Source: an uncultured Faecalibacterium sp.
Lineage (GTDB): Bacteria; Bacillota; Clostridia; Oscillospirales; Ruminococcaceae
Assembly (NCBI GenBank): GCA_934511465.1
Contig: CAKSWG010000004.1
Location: 1 to 64,000, forward strand
Direction of reading: 5' to 3'
Length of the DNA stretch: 64,000 nucleotides
A program made the position numbers and the translations under genes. This document shows positions 28,430 through 36,940 of the stretch, in pieces (the first letter of the stretch is position 1; every line of letters begins with the position of its first letter). Below the pieces are notes generated by a model. The model did not search any database, had not been told where the DNA came from, and saw only the letters and a list, made by a program, of their open reading frames with translations.

Positions 28430-30112
28430 TTACTGGAGGATCGGCTCAATGGCAGCAGCCAGAGCGTCCTTCTGGGCCTGTGCTTCGGCCAGATCCTTGC
28501 CCAGTGTGGTGAAGTAGGTCTTGATCTTCGGCTCGGTGCCGGAGGGGCGCACCACGACGGTCGCGCCGTTCTCCAGCGCATAGATCAGCACGTTTGCAGC
28601 GGGCAGGCCGGTCTCCTCGGGCTTCTTGTAGTCCGTCACCTTGACCACCTTGTGGCCCGCCAGCTCGGTGGGCGGGTCATTGCGCAGCTTCTGCATGATG
28701 GAAGCCATCTTCTCCATGCCGGTCAGGCCCGGGAACTCAAAGCTGTCCACCTTGTTCAGGTAGCGGCCATACTGCTTGTAGATCTCCTCCAAGCGCTGCT
28801 TGATGGAGGAACCGATGCTGCGGTAGTATGCGGCCATCTCGCAGATGAGCATGGAGCCGATGACGGCATCCTTATCGCGCACATAGGGGCCGGCCAGATA
28901 GCCGTAGCTCTCCTCAAAGCCAAAGATGAAGCGGTCCACCTCACCGGCAGCTTCCAGATTTGCGATCTGGTCGCCGATCCACTTGAAGCCGGTCAGCACG
29001 CTGCGCATCTCCACGCCGTAGTGTGCGGCAATGGCGTCGGCCAGCGGAGTGGACACGATGGACTTGACGGCCACCGGGTTTGCGGGCATAGTGCCCTTCT
29101 CGATGCGGCCTGCGCAGATGTAATCCAGCAGCAAAGCGCCCATCTCGTTGCCGGACACCAGCTCATAGCTGCCGTCCGGGCACTTCATGGCAATGCCCAC
29201 GCGGTCGGCGTCCGGGTCGGTGGCCAGCATCAGGTCGGCACCGGTCTTGGTGGCCAGTTCCAGGCCCAGCTTCAGGGCCTCAAAAATTTCGGGGTTCGGG
29301 TAGGAGCAGGTGGTAAAGTAACCGTTGGGGTACTCCTGCTCGGGCACGATGGTGATATCGGTGATGCCCATATCGTTCAGCACATGGGTGACCGGCACCA
29401 GACCGGAGCCGTTCAGCGGGCTGTACACCAGCTTGAGGCCGGCGGTCTTGCACAGGCCCGGGCGCACCTGACGGGCCTCGATGGCATCGTACAGTGCCTT
29501 CTTGCAGTCATCGCCCACAAAGCGGATGAGGCCCTGCTCCACGCCCTCAGCAAAGGAGATGTACTTTGCGCCGGTAAGGACGTCGGTCTTTTGAATCTCA
29601 TCGTACACGATGGCGGCGGCATCATCGGTCATCTGGCAGCCGTCCGGGCCGTAAGCCTTGTAGCCGTTGTACTTGGCCGGGTTGTGGGAAGCCGTGACCA
29701 TGATGCCGGCGTTGCACTGGTAGTAGCGGGTGGCAAAGCTCAAAGCCGGCACAGGCATCAGGGCATCGTAAATGCGCACCTTGATGCCGTTTGCGGCCAG
29801 AACGCCTGCGGCGGTCTTGGCAAAAATGTCGCTCTTCAGGCGGCTGTCGTAGCTGATGGCCACGGTCTGGCTGCCGCCCTGCGTCTTGACCCAGTTTGCC
29901 AGACCCTGCGTCGCCTGACGCACGACATAGATATTCATACGGTTGGTGCCTGCGCCCAGAACACCGCGCAGACCGGCGGTGCCGAACTTCAGAGCCACTG
30001 CAAAACGGTCCTTGATCTCATCGTCGCTGCCCTCGATCTTGGCCAGTTCCGGCTTCAGATCTGCGTCGTCCAGCTCAGAAGCCAGCCAGCGCTTATATTC
30101 ATCCAAATACAT
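28430..30112 (-). CDS. Phosphohexomutase (phosphoglucomutase/phosphomannomutase)
   Basis: 560 residues. It interconverts hexose 1- and 6-phosphates. Motifs: LKFGTAGLRGVLGAGTNRMN, the phosphoserine loop GIMVTASHNPAKYNGYKAYG (about 140), the metal-binding DPDADRVGIA (about 300), FGFEESYGYL (about 400) and a C-terminal phosphate-binding loop VVRPSGTEPKIKTYF. Length and motifs match PgcA-type enzymes of Firmicutes. ATG at 30112 with GGTG upstream; a GTG three codons earlier is also possible. Single-gene unit with its own promoter and terminator. Confidence 0.92.
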   Translation of the reverse strand: MYLDEYKRWLASELDDADLKPELAKIEGSDDEIKDRFAVALKFGTAGLRGVLGAGTNRMNIYVVRQATQGLANWVKTQGGSQTVAISYDSRLKSDIFAKTAAGVLAANGIKVRIYDALMPVPALSFATRYYQCNAGIMVTASHNPAKYNGYKAYGPDGCQMTDDAAAIVYDEIQKTDVLTGAKYISFAEGVEQGLIRFVGDDCKKALYDAIEARQVRPGLCKTAGLKLVYSPLNGSGLVPVTHVLNDMGITDITIVPEQEYPNGYFTTCSYPNPEIFEALKLGLELATKTGADLMLATDPDADRVGIAMKCPDGSYELVSGNEMGALLLDYICAGRIEKGTMPANPVAVKSIVSTPLADAIAAHYGVEMRSVLTGFKWIGDQIANLEAAGEVDRFIFGFEESYGYLAGPYVRDKDAVIGSMLICEMAAYYRSIGSSIKQRLEEIYKQYGRYLNKVDSFEFPGLTGMEKMASIMQKLRNDPPTELAGHKVVKVTDYKKPEETGLPAANVLIYALENGATVVVRPSGTEPKIKTYFTTLGKDLAEAQAQKDALAAAIEPILQ

Positions 30113-30154
30113 CTTGCACACCTTACCTTTTGTAAATTTTTCCGCAAAAAGGGA

Positions 30155-30172
30155 TAGGTTTGACTAAACCTA
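30155..30172. promoter_or_regulatory. Palindrome at the start of the phosphohexomutase transcript
   Basis: A perfect inverted repeat, TAGGTTT-GACT-AAACCTA, begins near the predicted transcript start, just after the -10. It could be an operator or a 5' stabilising hairpin. Confidence 0.45.
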
Positions 30173-30177
30173 CTTAT

Positions 30178-30206
30178 AATATAAACTCTCCGCGTCCATG
30201 TGTCAA
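30178..30206 (-). promoter_or_regulatory. Promoter of the phosphohexomutase gene
   Basis: TTGACA (30201-30206), a 17-bp spacer and TATATT (30178-30183) on the minus strand. Confidence 0.82.
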
Positions 30207-30234
30207 TTGCGTAATCTGCAACAAGATTTCCGGC

Positions 30235-30594
30235 TCAAACCGGACATTTGGCACAAAAATCCAAGTTTCGGTCCGCAAATTCCGGGAACAGCAGGGCCGC
30301 CTCTTCATTTTCCAGCGGCTGGATGTGCTGGCCGGCATCTGCCAGCACATCCAGCCATTGCTCCGGCCCCACACCGTTCTCGCACAGGTAGCGCAGCAGC
30401 TGCATGGCCCGGCCAAAGCTGCCGCCGGGCAGCAGCACGGCGCTGCGGCGCATCCGCCCGGCCTGCTCGCGGCGCAGTTCCAGCACAACGCCCTGCGGCA
30501 CGCTGGCCCCACAGTAAAGCAGGGTGCAGGCGTGCTGCAAGCCCTCCAGCTCGGAATATGTACGGATGTAGCGGCAGTATTCTTTGCTCATCAT
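30235..30594 (-). CDS. Small cytoplasmic protein, probably DUF6514 family
   Basis: 119 residues. The N-terminal half is predicted beta (YCRYIRTYSELEGLQHACTLLYCG, then GVVLEL) and the C-terminal half helical (FGRAMQLLRYLCENGVGPEQWLDVLADA), the usual shape of DUF6514 proteins in Oscillospirales; the match is by eye. Cys residues occur near the N-terminus and in the terminal CAKC. SD is a strong GGAGAGGAGAGGG. It diverges from comM; the 5' region overlaps the comM promoter. The function is unknown. Confidence 0.6.
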   Translation of the reverse strand: MMSKEYCRYIRTYSELEGLQHACTLLYCGASVPQGVVLELRREQAGRMRRSAVLLPGGSFGRAMQLLRYLCENGVGPEQWLDVLADAGQHIQPLENEEAALLFPEFADRNLDFCAKCPV

Positions 30595-30620
30595 GCAAAA
30601 TCCCTCTCCTCTCCATTGCA

Positions 30621-30649
30621 TTGACATCTTTCCTGCCCTTTACTATAAT
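30621..30649 (+). promoter_or_regulatory. Perfect consensus promoter upstream of comM
   Basis: TTGACA (30621-30626), exactly 17 bp, then TATAAT (30644-30649). About 100 nt of leader separate it from the comM start. Confidence 0.88.
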
Positions 30650-30755
30650 GAACACAGATCATTTTTTGTGTCGAAGTCTGGCATTTTTATCCAACATTTT
30701 CCACTTTTGCCAATTCTTTTCCGTCGTATCACCTGCTGGAACAAGGGAGAGCGCC

Positions 30756-32294
30756 ATGTATTCTGTCACCCGAAGCTTTGGCCTGAACGGCCTGAACGGC
30801 TTTGCCGTTGCGGTGGAGGCCGATGTTTCCGGCGGCCTGCCCGCATTTTCCATCGTAGGTCTGCCGGATTCCGCTGTACGCGAAAGTGCGGACCGCGTGC
30901 GTGCCGCCATCAAGAACTTGGGCTTCAAGTTCCCAGACCGGCGCATCACGGTCAATCTGGCCCCGGCGGATGTGCGCAAGACCGGCCCGGTGTACGATCT
31001 GCCCCTGCTGCTTGCGGTGCTCACGGCCAGCGGCCAGCTGGAGGATGTGCCTGCTTCGGCAGCATTTCTGGGCGAGTTGGCGCTGGACGGCACCCTGCGG
31101 CCGGTCTCCGGCGTGCTGCCCATGGCGCTGGCCGCAGCAGAAAGCGGCATCCGCGCCCTGTACGTCCCTGCCGAGAACGCCGCCGAAGCAGCCGAAGCCT
31201 GTGCGGACTGCATGGCAGTCTACCCTGCCCATACGGCCCGCGAGGTGGTGGACGCCCTGCGCGGCACCGCCCCGCTCGCCGCAGCCGCAGCGGTCCCCTT
31301 TGACCCGGCTGACGCTTGGGCACAGGTGCCGGATTTTGCAGATGTGATGGGCCAATCCCTTGCACGGCGGGCCATGGTGATCGCCGCGGCCGGCGGGCAC
31401 AATGTTTTGCTGATCGGCGCGCCCGGCACCGGCAAATCCATGCTGGCCAAACGCCTGCCCGGCATCCTGCCGCCGCTCACCCGCGCGGAAGCCGTGGAGA
31501 CCACCAAGATCTACTCCATTGCAGGCCAGCTGCCGCAGGGACGCGGCCTTGTTGCGGCACGCCCCTTCCGCAGCCCGCACCACTCGGCCAGCGCCGCAGC
31601 GCTGGCTGGCGGCGGCGCACTGTTCCGGCCCGGCGAGTGCAGCCTTGCCAACTGCGGCGTGCTGTTTCTGGACGAGCTGCCGGAATTTTCCCGCGAGAGC
31701 CTTGAGGTGCTGCGCCAGCCTCTGGAGGACGGCCAGATCACCGTCAGCCGCGCAGCGGGCAGCGCCACCTATCCCAGCCATTTCCAGCTGGTAGCGGCCA
31801 TGAACCCCTGCAAGTGCGGCTACTACGGCCATCCCACCCGGCAGTGCACCTGCTCGCCCAGTGCGGTGCGGCAGTACCGCAGCCGGGTGTCCGGCCCGCT
31901 GCTGGACCGCATTGACCTGTGCGTGGAGATGGACCCCATCGCCTTTGACGAGCTGCACACCGCTGCGCCCTCCGAGAGCAGCGCCGACCTGCGCAAGCAG
32001 GTGCTGGCCGCACGGGCCATTCAGGCAAAGCGCTATGCAGCCCCGGGCTATGAGAATGTACGCTGCAACGCTCAGCTCGCCGCCGGGCAGGTGCGGCGCA
32101 TCTGCCGCATGACCCCTGCCGCCGAACGGCTGCTGCGGACATCCTACGACGCCTTGGGCCTTTCTGCCCGCGCCCACGACCGCATCCTCCGCGTAGCCCG
32201 CACGGTGGCCGATCTGGCCGGCAAGCAGCTGCTGGACGAGGATTGCGTGCTGGAAGCGTTGCAGTACCGCGCACAGGAAAAAGTGGAAGTATAA
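30756..32294 (+). CDS. comM: YifB/ComM-family AAA+ ATPase (Mg chelatase-like)
   Basis: 512 residues from the ATG preceded by AGGGAG. An N-terminal lon-like domain (SFGLNGLNGFAVAVEADVSGGLPAFSIVGLPDSAVRES) is followed by a Mg-chelatase/AAA core with Walker A IGAPGTGKSML (about 222), Walker B FLDELPEFSRE (about 305) and the CKCGYYGHPTRQCTCS zinc-like Cys cluster (about 350), and a C-terminal helical lid. In naturally competent bacteria ComM is a branch-migration helicase for incoming DNA; in Firmicutes its role is less clear. Flanked by divergent DUF6514 and a bidirectional terminator region. Confidence 0.92.
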   Translation: MYSVTRSFGLNGLNGFAVAVEADVSGGLPAFSIVGLPDSAVRESADRVRAAIKNLGFKFPDRRITVNLAPADVRKTGPVYDLPLLLAVLTASGQLEDVPASAAFLGELALDGTLRPVSGVLPMALAAAESGIRALYVPAENAAEAAEACADCMAVYPAHTAREVVDALRGTAPLAAAAAVPFDPADAWAQVPDFADVMGQSLARRAMVIAAAGGHNVLLIGAPGTGKSMLAKRLPGILPPLTRAEAVETTKIYSIAGQLPQGRGLVAARPFRSPHHSASAAALAGGGALFRPGECSLANCGVLFLDELPEFSRESLEVLRQPLEDGQITVSRAAGSATYPSHFQLVAAMNPCKCGYYGHPTRQCTCSPSAVRQYRSRVSGPLLDRIDLCVEMDPIAFDELHTAAPSESSADLRKQVLAARAIQAKRYAAPGYENVRCNAQLAAGQVRRICRMTPAAERLLRTSYDALGLSARAHDRILRVARTVADLAGKQLLDEDCVLEALQYRAQEKVEV

Positions 32295-32359
32295 AACGAT
32301 TTTATGTGCCCTCCGCTGCCGCTCTGGGCATCTTTAGTGGAATCATATTTTTTAATTTT

Positions 32360-32400
32360 GAGTTCCAGAAAAATCTGCGGATTTTTCTGGAACTCTTTTT
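32360..32400 (+). terminator. Terminator of comM
   Basis: A perfect 16-bp stem (32360-32375 with 32380-32395) with a TGCG loop and a TTTTT tail, 65 nt after the stop. Confidence 0.92.
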
Positions 32401-32406
32401 CACAAG

Positions 32407-32446
32407 AAAAAAGTAAGCCGGAAAACCAAACGGCTTTCCGGCTTAC
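32407..32446 (-). terminator. Terminator of trkA-trkH
   Basis: A 12-bp stem (GTAAGCCGGAAA with TTTCCGGCTTAC, 32413-32424/32435-32446) is followed by TTTTTTC on the minus strand. Confidence 0.88.
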
Positions 32447-32457
32447 AGAGCAATGAT

Positions 32458-33897
32458 TTAGAACTTGCGCCATGTGTCGGGCATGAACAGCACCAGCATG
32501 GGGAAGATCTCCAGGCGGCCTGCCAGCATATCAAAGATCATGACAAGCTTTGCGGGGTTCGTAAAGCCGCCAAAGTTCATCATGGGGCCCACCTGTGCAA
32601 GGCCGGGGCCGATGTTGTTCAGGGTGGCCGCAATGGCGGTAAAGTTCGTCACCATATCAAAGCCGTCCAGACTGATGAGCAAAAAGGACGCCACAAAGAT
32701 GAAGAAGTATGCCGCCATGTACACGTTGGTGGTGCGGATGGTCTCGTGGTTCAGCAGCTTGCCGTCCATGCGGGCCGGTGCGATCACCTGCGGGTGCAGC
32801 GCCTGCTTGAGCTCCTTGCCCAGCGTTTTGCCAAGGATGAGGATGCGGCTCACCTTGATGCCGCCGCCGGTGCTGCCCGCACAGGCACCAATGAACATGA
32901 GCACCACCAGCACCTCTTTGGAAAGGGTGGGCCAGAGGTCGAAGTCACAGCTGGAAAAGCCGGTAGTGGTGATGATGGAGCCCACCTGAAACGCCGCCTG
33001 CCGCAGTGCTTCGCCAAAGCTGTTGTAGATGCTGTAAATGTTGGCCGTGATGAGACCCACCGCTGCCAGGATCACCACAAAGTAGCCGCGCACCTCCTCG
33101 CTGATGACGCGGTTGAATTTGCGCAGCAGCAGCAGGAAGTAGGCATTGAAGTTGACGCCGAACAGGATCATGAAAATGGTCACGACCCACTGGATGTAGG
33201 GAGAAAAGCTGGTAAAACTGTCATTCTTGAAGCCGAAGCCGCCGGTGCCCGCCGTGCCGAAGGCCGTGAGCATGGACTCAAACAGCGGCATGCCGCCCAG
33301 CATCAGGAATACCAGCTCCAGCACGGTGAGTGCAAAATAGATGCCGTACAGGATCTTTGCGGTAGACTGCACCTTGGGCACCAGCTTATCCACCTGAGGG
33401 CCGGGGCTTTCCGCCTTCATCAGGTTGACGTGGGAGCCGCCGGTCAGGGGCAGCAGCGAGAGCAGGAACACCAGAACGCCCATGCCGCCGATCCAGTGGG
33501 TGAAGCTGCGCCAGAACAGGATGCCCTTGGGCAGATCCTCTACCCCGGGCAGGATGCTGGCACCGGTGGTGGTAAAGCCGGACACTGTCTCAAACAGGGC
33601 GTCCACCGGGTTCGGGATGCAGCCCGTCACCACAAACGGAACGGCACCCACGATGGAAATGACGATCCAGCTCAGCGAGGTAGCCGCAAAGCCCTCCCGC
33701 ATATAGAACACCTTGCTCTTGGGCTTGATGGCGCGCAGCGCATAGCCCACGGCAGCACTGACCGCCGCCGTGACCAGAAACACGCCCAGCACGGCCCACT
33801 CGCCATAGATCCAGCTGGCCGCTGCCGGCAAAAGCAGCAGCGCGCCCTCGATCATGAGCACATAGCCCAGCAGACGGAAAACGATTGCATAATTCAT
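32458..33897 (-). CDS. trkH: TrkH-family potassium uptake channel subunit
   Basis: 479 residues with about ten hydrophobic helices and four selectivity-filter loops typical of Trk/Ktr proteins: SGFTTTGASIL (about 105), TAFGTAGTGGFGF (about 215), SIITTTGFSSC (about 305) and ATLNNIGPGLAQVG (about 425). It forms the K+-conducting part of a Trk/Ktr transporter. SD GGAGG precedes the ATG. It starts 12 nt after trkA, so both are co-transcribed; c-di-AMP made by CdaA is a known regulator of such systems. Confidence 0.94.
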   Translation of the reverse strand: MNYAIVFRLLGYVLMIEGALLLLPAAASWIYGEWAVLGVFLVTAAVSAAVGYALRAIKPKSKVFYMREGFAATSLSWIVISIVGAVPFVVTGCIPNPVDALFETVSGFTTTGASILPGVEDLPKGILFWRSFTHWIGGMGVLVFLLSLLPLTGGSHVNLMKAESPGPQVDKLVPKVQSTAKILYGIYFALTVLELVFLMLGGMPLFESMLTAFGTAGTGGFGFKNDSFTSFSPYIQWVVTIFMILFGVNFNAYFLLLLRKFNRVISEEVRGYFVVILAAVGLITANIYSIYNSFGEALRQAAFQVGSIITTTGFSSCDFDLWPTLSKEVLVVLMFIGACAGSTGGGIKVSRILILGKTLGKELKQALHPQVIAPARMDGKLLNHETIRTTNVYMAAYFFIFVASFLLISLDGFDMVTNFTAIAATLNNIGPGLAQVGPMMNFGGFTNPAKLVMIFDMLAGRLEIFPMLVLFMPDTWRKF

Positions 33898-33909
33898 AGC
33901 CCGCCTCCG

Positions 33910-35280
33910 TTAGACCTCTGCGTCCTTGTCCAAGATGTCGCGCAGGTCGTGCAGGCCATGCTCCAGCGTGACCACGATCACATTATCGCCTACTTGGATC
34001 TGGTCGCCGCCGCGCGGGATCAGGATACGGTCCGCGCGGGTGATGCAGCACAGCAGCAGGTTCTTTTTTAGGTGCAGCTGGCTCAGCGGCACGCCGGTGG
34101 CGGCGCTCTCCTCATGGACGGTAAATTCCAGTGCTTCCACGCGGTCGTCCAGAATGCGGTACAGGGTCTTGATGTTGCTGCCCGCCTCGTTCTGCAATGC
34201 GCGCACATACTGCACGATGTAGTCGCAGGTCATGTACTTGGGGTAGACCACGCTGCCCAGATCCAGCCCGGCCAGAATGTCGTCAAACTCCAGACGGTTC
34301 ACCTTTGTGACCAGCTTGCCGTGGGAGTGCTTTTTGGCAAACAGGGTCAGCAGCACGTTCTCCTCGTCGATGTTGGTCAGGGCCACGAATGCTTCGGTGG
34401 ACTCCATGCCCTCGGACAGCAGGAACTCGCGGTTGGAGCCGTCCTCGTTCAGGATCTGTGCGCCGGGCAGCTGTTCGGCCAGCTCCATGCAGCGGGCAGG
34501 GTCGCGCTCCACAATGCGCACCCGCACATGATTTTCCAGCAGTTCCTGACTCAGGTAGAACGCAATGGCGCCGCCGCCCACGATAAGGGCATTGCGCACC
34601 GGGCGCACCGGCAGATGGATGCGCTGGAAGAACTCGTGCGCCTTTTCCTGCGTGGCAAGGAAGGTGACCTGATCGCCGTTTTGCAGCACAAAGTTGCCGT
34701 TGGGGATGATCACCCCGCCGTTGCGCTCCACCGCGCACACCAAAATGTCGCTCTTCAGCCGGGTGGGGATCTCACGGATGGCAACACCGTCCAGCTCCTG
34801 CGCCGCGGTGAGTGCAAACTTGATCAGCCGCACACGGCCGCCCGCAAAGGTATCGATCTTGCTGGCACCCGGAAAGCGCAGCAGGTGCGAGATCTCCTTG
34901 GCTGCTGCCATTTCCGGGTTGATGATGGCCGAAATGCCGATCTGCTTTTTGATAAAGTCCAGCTCATGGCTGTAAGACGGATTGCGCACGCGGGCAATGG
35001 CGTGGCAGCGGCCCGCCTTTTTGGCAAACATGCAGCACAGCAGGTTCAGCTCGTCGGAGCCGGTCACGGCAATGAACACATCCGCATCCTCAATGCCGGC
35101 ATCCGCCAGCGTGGTGATGGAAGAGCCATTGCCCACGATGCCCAGCACATCATAGGTCTCGGTCAGATGCTCCACGCGGGCTTTGTTGGTATCCACGACG
35201 GTCACATTATGGCCTTCCTCGCTGAGCTGCCGCGCCAGCGCAGTACCAACCTTGCCGCCGCCCACCAGAATGATCTTCAT
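33910..35280 (-). CDS. trkA: TrkA potassium uptake regulatory (RCK) protein
   Basis: 456 residues in two tandem halves, each an NAD-binding RCK_N fold (MKIILVGGGKVGTALARQLSEEGHNVTVVDTN at 1; NALIVGGGAIAFYLSQELLENHVRVRIVERD at about 232) followed by a TrkA-C domain. It gates TrkH according to NAD(H), ATP or c-di-AMP. Full-length doubled TrkA, not the single-domain KtrA. It leads the two-gene operon. Confidence 0.95.
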   Translation of the reverse strand: MKIILVGGGKVGTALARQLSEEGHNVTVVDTNKARVEHLTETYDVLGIVGNGSSITTLADAGIEDADVFIAVTGSDELNLLCCMFAKKAGRCHAIARVRNPSYSHELDFIKKQIGISAIINPEMAAAKEISHLLRFPGASKIDTFAGGRVRLIKFALTAAQELDGVAIREIPTRLKSDILVCAVERNGGVIIPNGNFVLQNGDQVTFLATQEKAHEFFQRIHLPVRPVRNALIVGGGAIAFYLSQELLENHVRVRIVERDPARCMELAEQLPGAQILNEDGSNREFLLSEGMESTEAFVALTNIDEENVLLTLFAKKHSHGKLVTKVNRLEFDDILAGLDLGSVVYPKYMTCDYIVQYVRALQNEAGSNIKTLYRILDDRVEALEFTVHEESAATGVPLSQLHLKKNLLLCCITRADRILIPRGGDQIQVGDNVIVVTLEHGLHDLRDILDKDAEV

Positions 35281-35336
35281 AACAAGTCCCTTTCTCTTTT
35301 CGCGTTCCCTTTACCGGAACAGCGCGAATCCATCAT

Positions 35337-35342
35337 AGTATA
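35337..35342 (-). promoter_or_regulatory. -10 element upstream of trkA
   Basis: TGC followed by TATACT on the minus strand, an extended -10; the -35 is poor (TGGAAC at 17 bp). Confidence 0.5.
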
Positions 35343-35408
35343 GCATATCCCCCGCCAAAGTTCCACTGTTTTCCACGTTATGCAACAAAAAACTGCCAAA
35401 TGACGCAA

Positions 35409-35441
35409 AAAAGCCCCCAGAGCAGGCTGCTCCGGGAACTT
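35409..35441 (-). terminator. Terminator of the pyrimidine-nucleoside phosphorylase gene
   Basis: A stem formed by CCGGAGCA and TGCTCTGG (one G-U pair) extends towards GGGGC and is followed by TTTTTTGC on the minus strand. Confidence 0.65.
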
Positions 35442-35449
35442 TGGGGCAT

Positions 35450-36769
35450 TCAATGGCGTTCCACGCCGTCTTTGGTCACAAGGGCATACACCAGCGGGGC
35501 CTCCTGCGGTTTCTCGGCGCCGTACACAAGGCCGCTGCGGTACTCGGCGGCGGCAGCTTCAAACTTATCGGCTGCACCGTAGAAGGTGGCAAGGCTCTCC
35601 CCCTTCTTTACGTAGTCGCCGCGCTTTTTGTGCAGGGTGATGCCGGCTGCAAAGTCCAGCGGGTCGCCCTTTTTCTGGCGGCCTGCGCCCAGCAGCACAC
35701 TGGCCGAGCCGATCTTCTCGGCGTCGTTGGCCACAATGTAACCGTCCTGCTCCGCCAGCAGCTCATAGCTTGCGGCAGGCTTTTCAAACAGACTGTAATC
35801 GTCCAGCACGCGGGTGTCGCCGCCCTGTGCCGCAAACATCTCCTTGCATTTTGCAAAGGCAGAGCCGTCGACGATCACAGCTTCGGCCATGGCACGGCAC
35901 TGGGCAGGTGTGCCCTTATCGGCCAGCACCAGCATATTCGCGGCCAGCTGCAAGCACACCTCTGTCAGGTCGGCAGGGCCGCGGCCCTTGAGCACATCCA
36001 TGCTCTCCATCACTTCCAGACTGTTGCCGATGTTGTGGCCCAGCGGGGTGTCCATATCGGTGATCATGGCGGCAACGCGGCGGCCATGGTGGGTACCGAT
36101 GGACACCATCAGCTTTGCCAGCTCAATACTCTGGTCCACTGTTTTCATAAAGGCACCGGTGCCGGTGGTCACATCCAGCAAAATAGCGTCCGAGCCGGAA
36201 GCCAGCTTTTTGGACATGATGCTGGAGGCGATCAGCGGGATGCAGCTGACGGTGGCCGTCACATCGCGCAGGGCGTACATCTTTTTGTCCGCGATGGCAA
36301 TGCCCTCGCTCTGGCCGATCACCGAAAGGCCGATCCGGTTCACCTGCGCAAAGAACTCCTCCTGCGTCAGGGCCGTCTTTGTGCCGGGCACGCTTTCCAT
36401 TTTATCAATGGTGCCGCCGGTATGGCCAAGGCCCCGGCCGCTCATCTTGGCGATCTTTACGCCGCAGGCCGCGACGATGGGGGCGATCACCAGTGTGGTC
36501 TTGTCGCCCACGCCGCCGGTGGAGTGTTTGTCCACCTTGATGCCCGGAATGGGCGAAAGGTCCACCATCACACCGCTGTGAGCCATCACATCGGTAAGCT
36601 CTGCGGTCTCTTCGTCGGTCATGCCGCGCAGGTAGACGGCCATCATCCATGCAGCCATCTGGTAATCGGCCACGTCACCGCTGACGTAACCGTTGACGAT
36701 CTGTTCCAGCTCTTCGCGGCTGTGGGTGCCGCCGTCGCGCTTTTTTGCGATCAGATCATAAATGCGCAT
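35450..36769 (-). CDS. pdp: Pyrimidine-nucleoside phosphorylase
   Basis: 439 residues. It splits uridine, deoxyuridine and thymidine to base and (deoxy)ribose-1-phosphate. Motifs: MRIYDLIAKKRDGG, VDKHSTGGVGDKTTL (phosphate site, about 80), KMSGRGLGHTGGTIDK (about 108), the KK..SG..ALLLDV region and a C-terminal hammerhead domain with LGAGRQKKGDPLDFAAGI. The ATG has SD GAGGAG; the longer reading would start within the promoter. Next to the nucleoside importer. Confidence 0.94.
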   Translation of the reverse strand: MRIYDLIAKKRDGGTHSREELEQIVNGYVSGDVADYQMAAWMMAVYLRGMTDEETAELTDVMAHSGVMVDLSPIPGIKVDKHSTGGVGDKTTLVIAPIVAACGVKIAKMSGRGLGHTGGTIDKMESVPGTKTALTQEEFFAQVNRIGLSVIGQSEGIAIADKKMYALRDVTATVSCIPLIASSIMSKKLASGSDAILLDVTTGTGAFMKTVDQSIELAKLMVSIGTHHGRRVAAMITDMDTPLGHNIGNSLEVMESMDVLKGRGPADLTEVCLQLAANMLVLADKGTPAQCRAMAEAVIVDGSAFAKCKEMFAAQGGDTRVLDDYSLFEKPAASYELLAEQDGYIVANDAEKIGSASVLLGAGRQKKGDPLDFAAGITLHKKRGDYVKKGESLATFYGAADKFEAAAAEYRSGLVYGAEKPQEAPLVYALVTKDGVERH

Positions 36770-36816
36770 CAAATCACGCTCCTCGTTTTTTTCAATAGTA
36801 CGACATTGTAAGATAT

Positions 36817-36844
36817 AGTATAGCAAAATTCCAAACAAACGCAA
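36817..36844 (-). promoter_or_regulatory. Promoter of pdp
   Basis: TTGCGT (36839-36844), a 16-bp spacer and TATACT (36817-36822) on the minus strand. Confidence 0.6.
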
Positions 36845-36875
36845 GCATCATTCTGTAAACTTTGCCTAATTTTGT

Positions 36876-36918
36876 ACAAACAAGGGCGCAGCCGCCCGGA
36901 AAAGCAGCTGCGCCCTTG
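36876..36918 (-). terminator. Terminator of the nucleoside ABC importer operon
   Basis: A 12-bp stem (CAAGGGCGCAGC with GCTGCGCCCTTG, 36881-36892/36907-36918) is followed by TTTGT on the minus strand. Confidence 0.82.
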
Positions 36919-36940
36919 TTTTCAATCTCAAACCGTCGTT

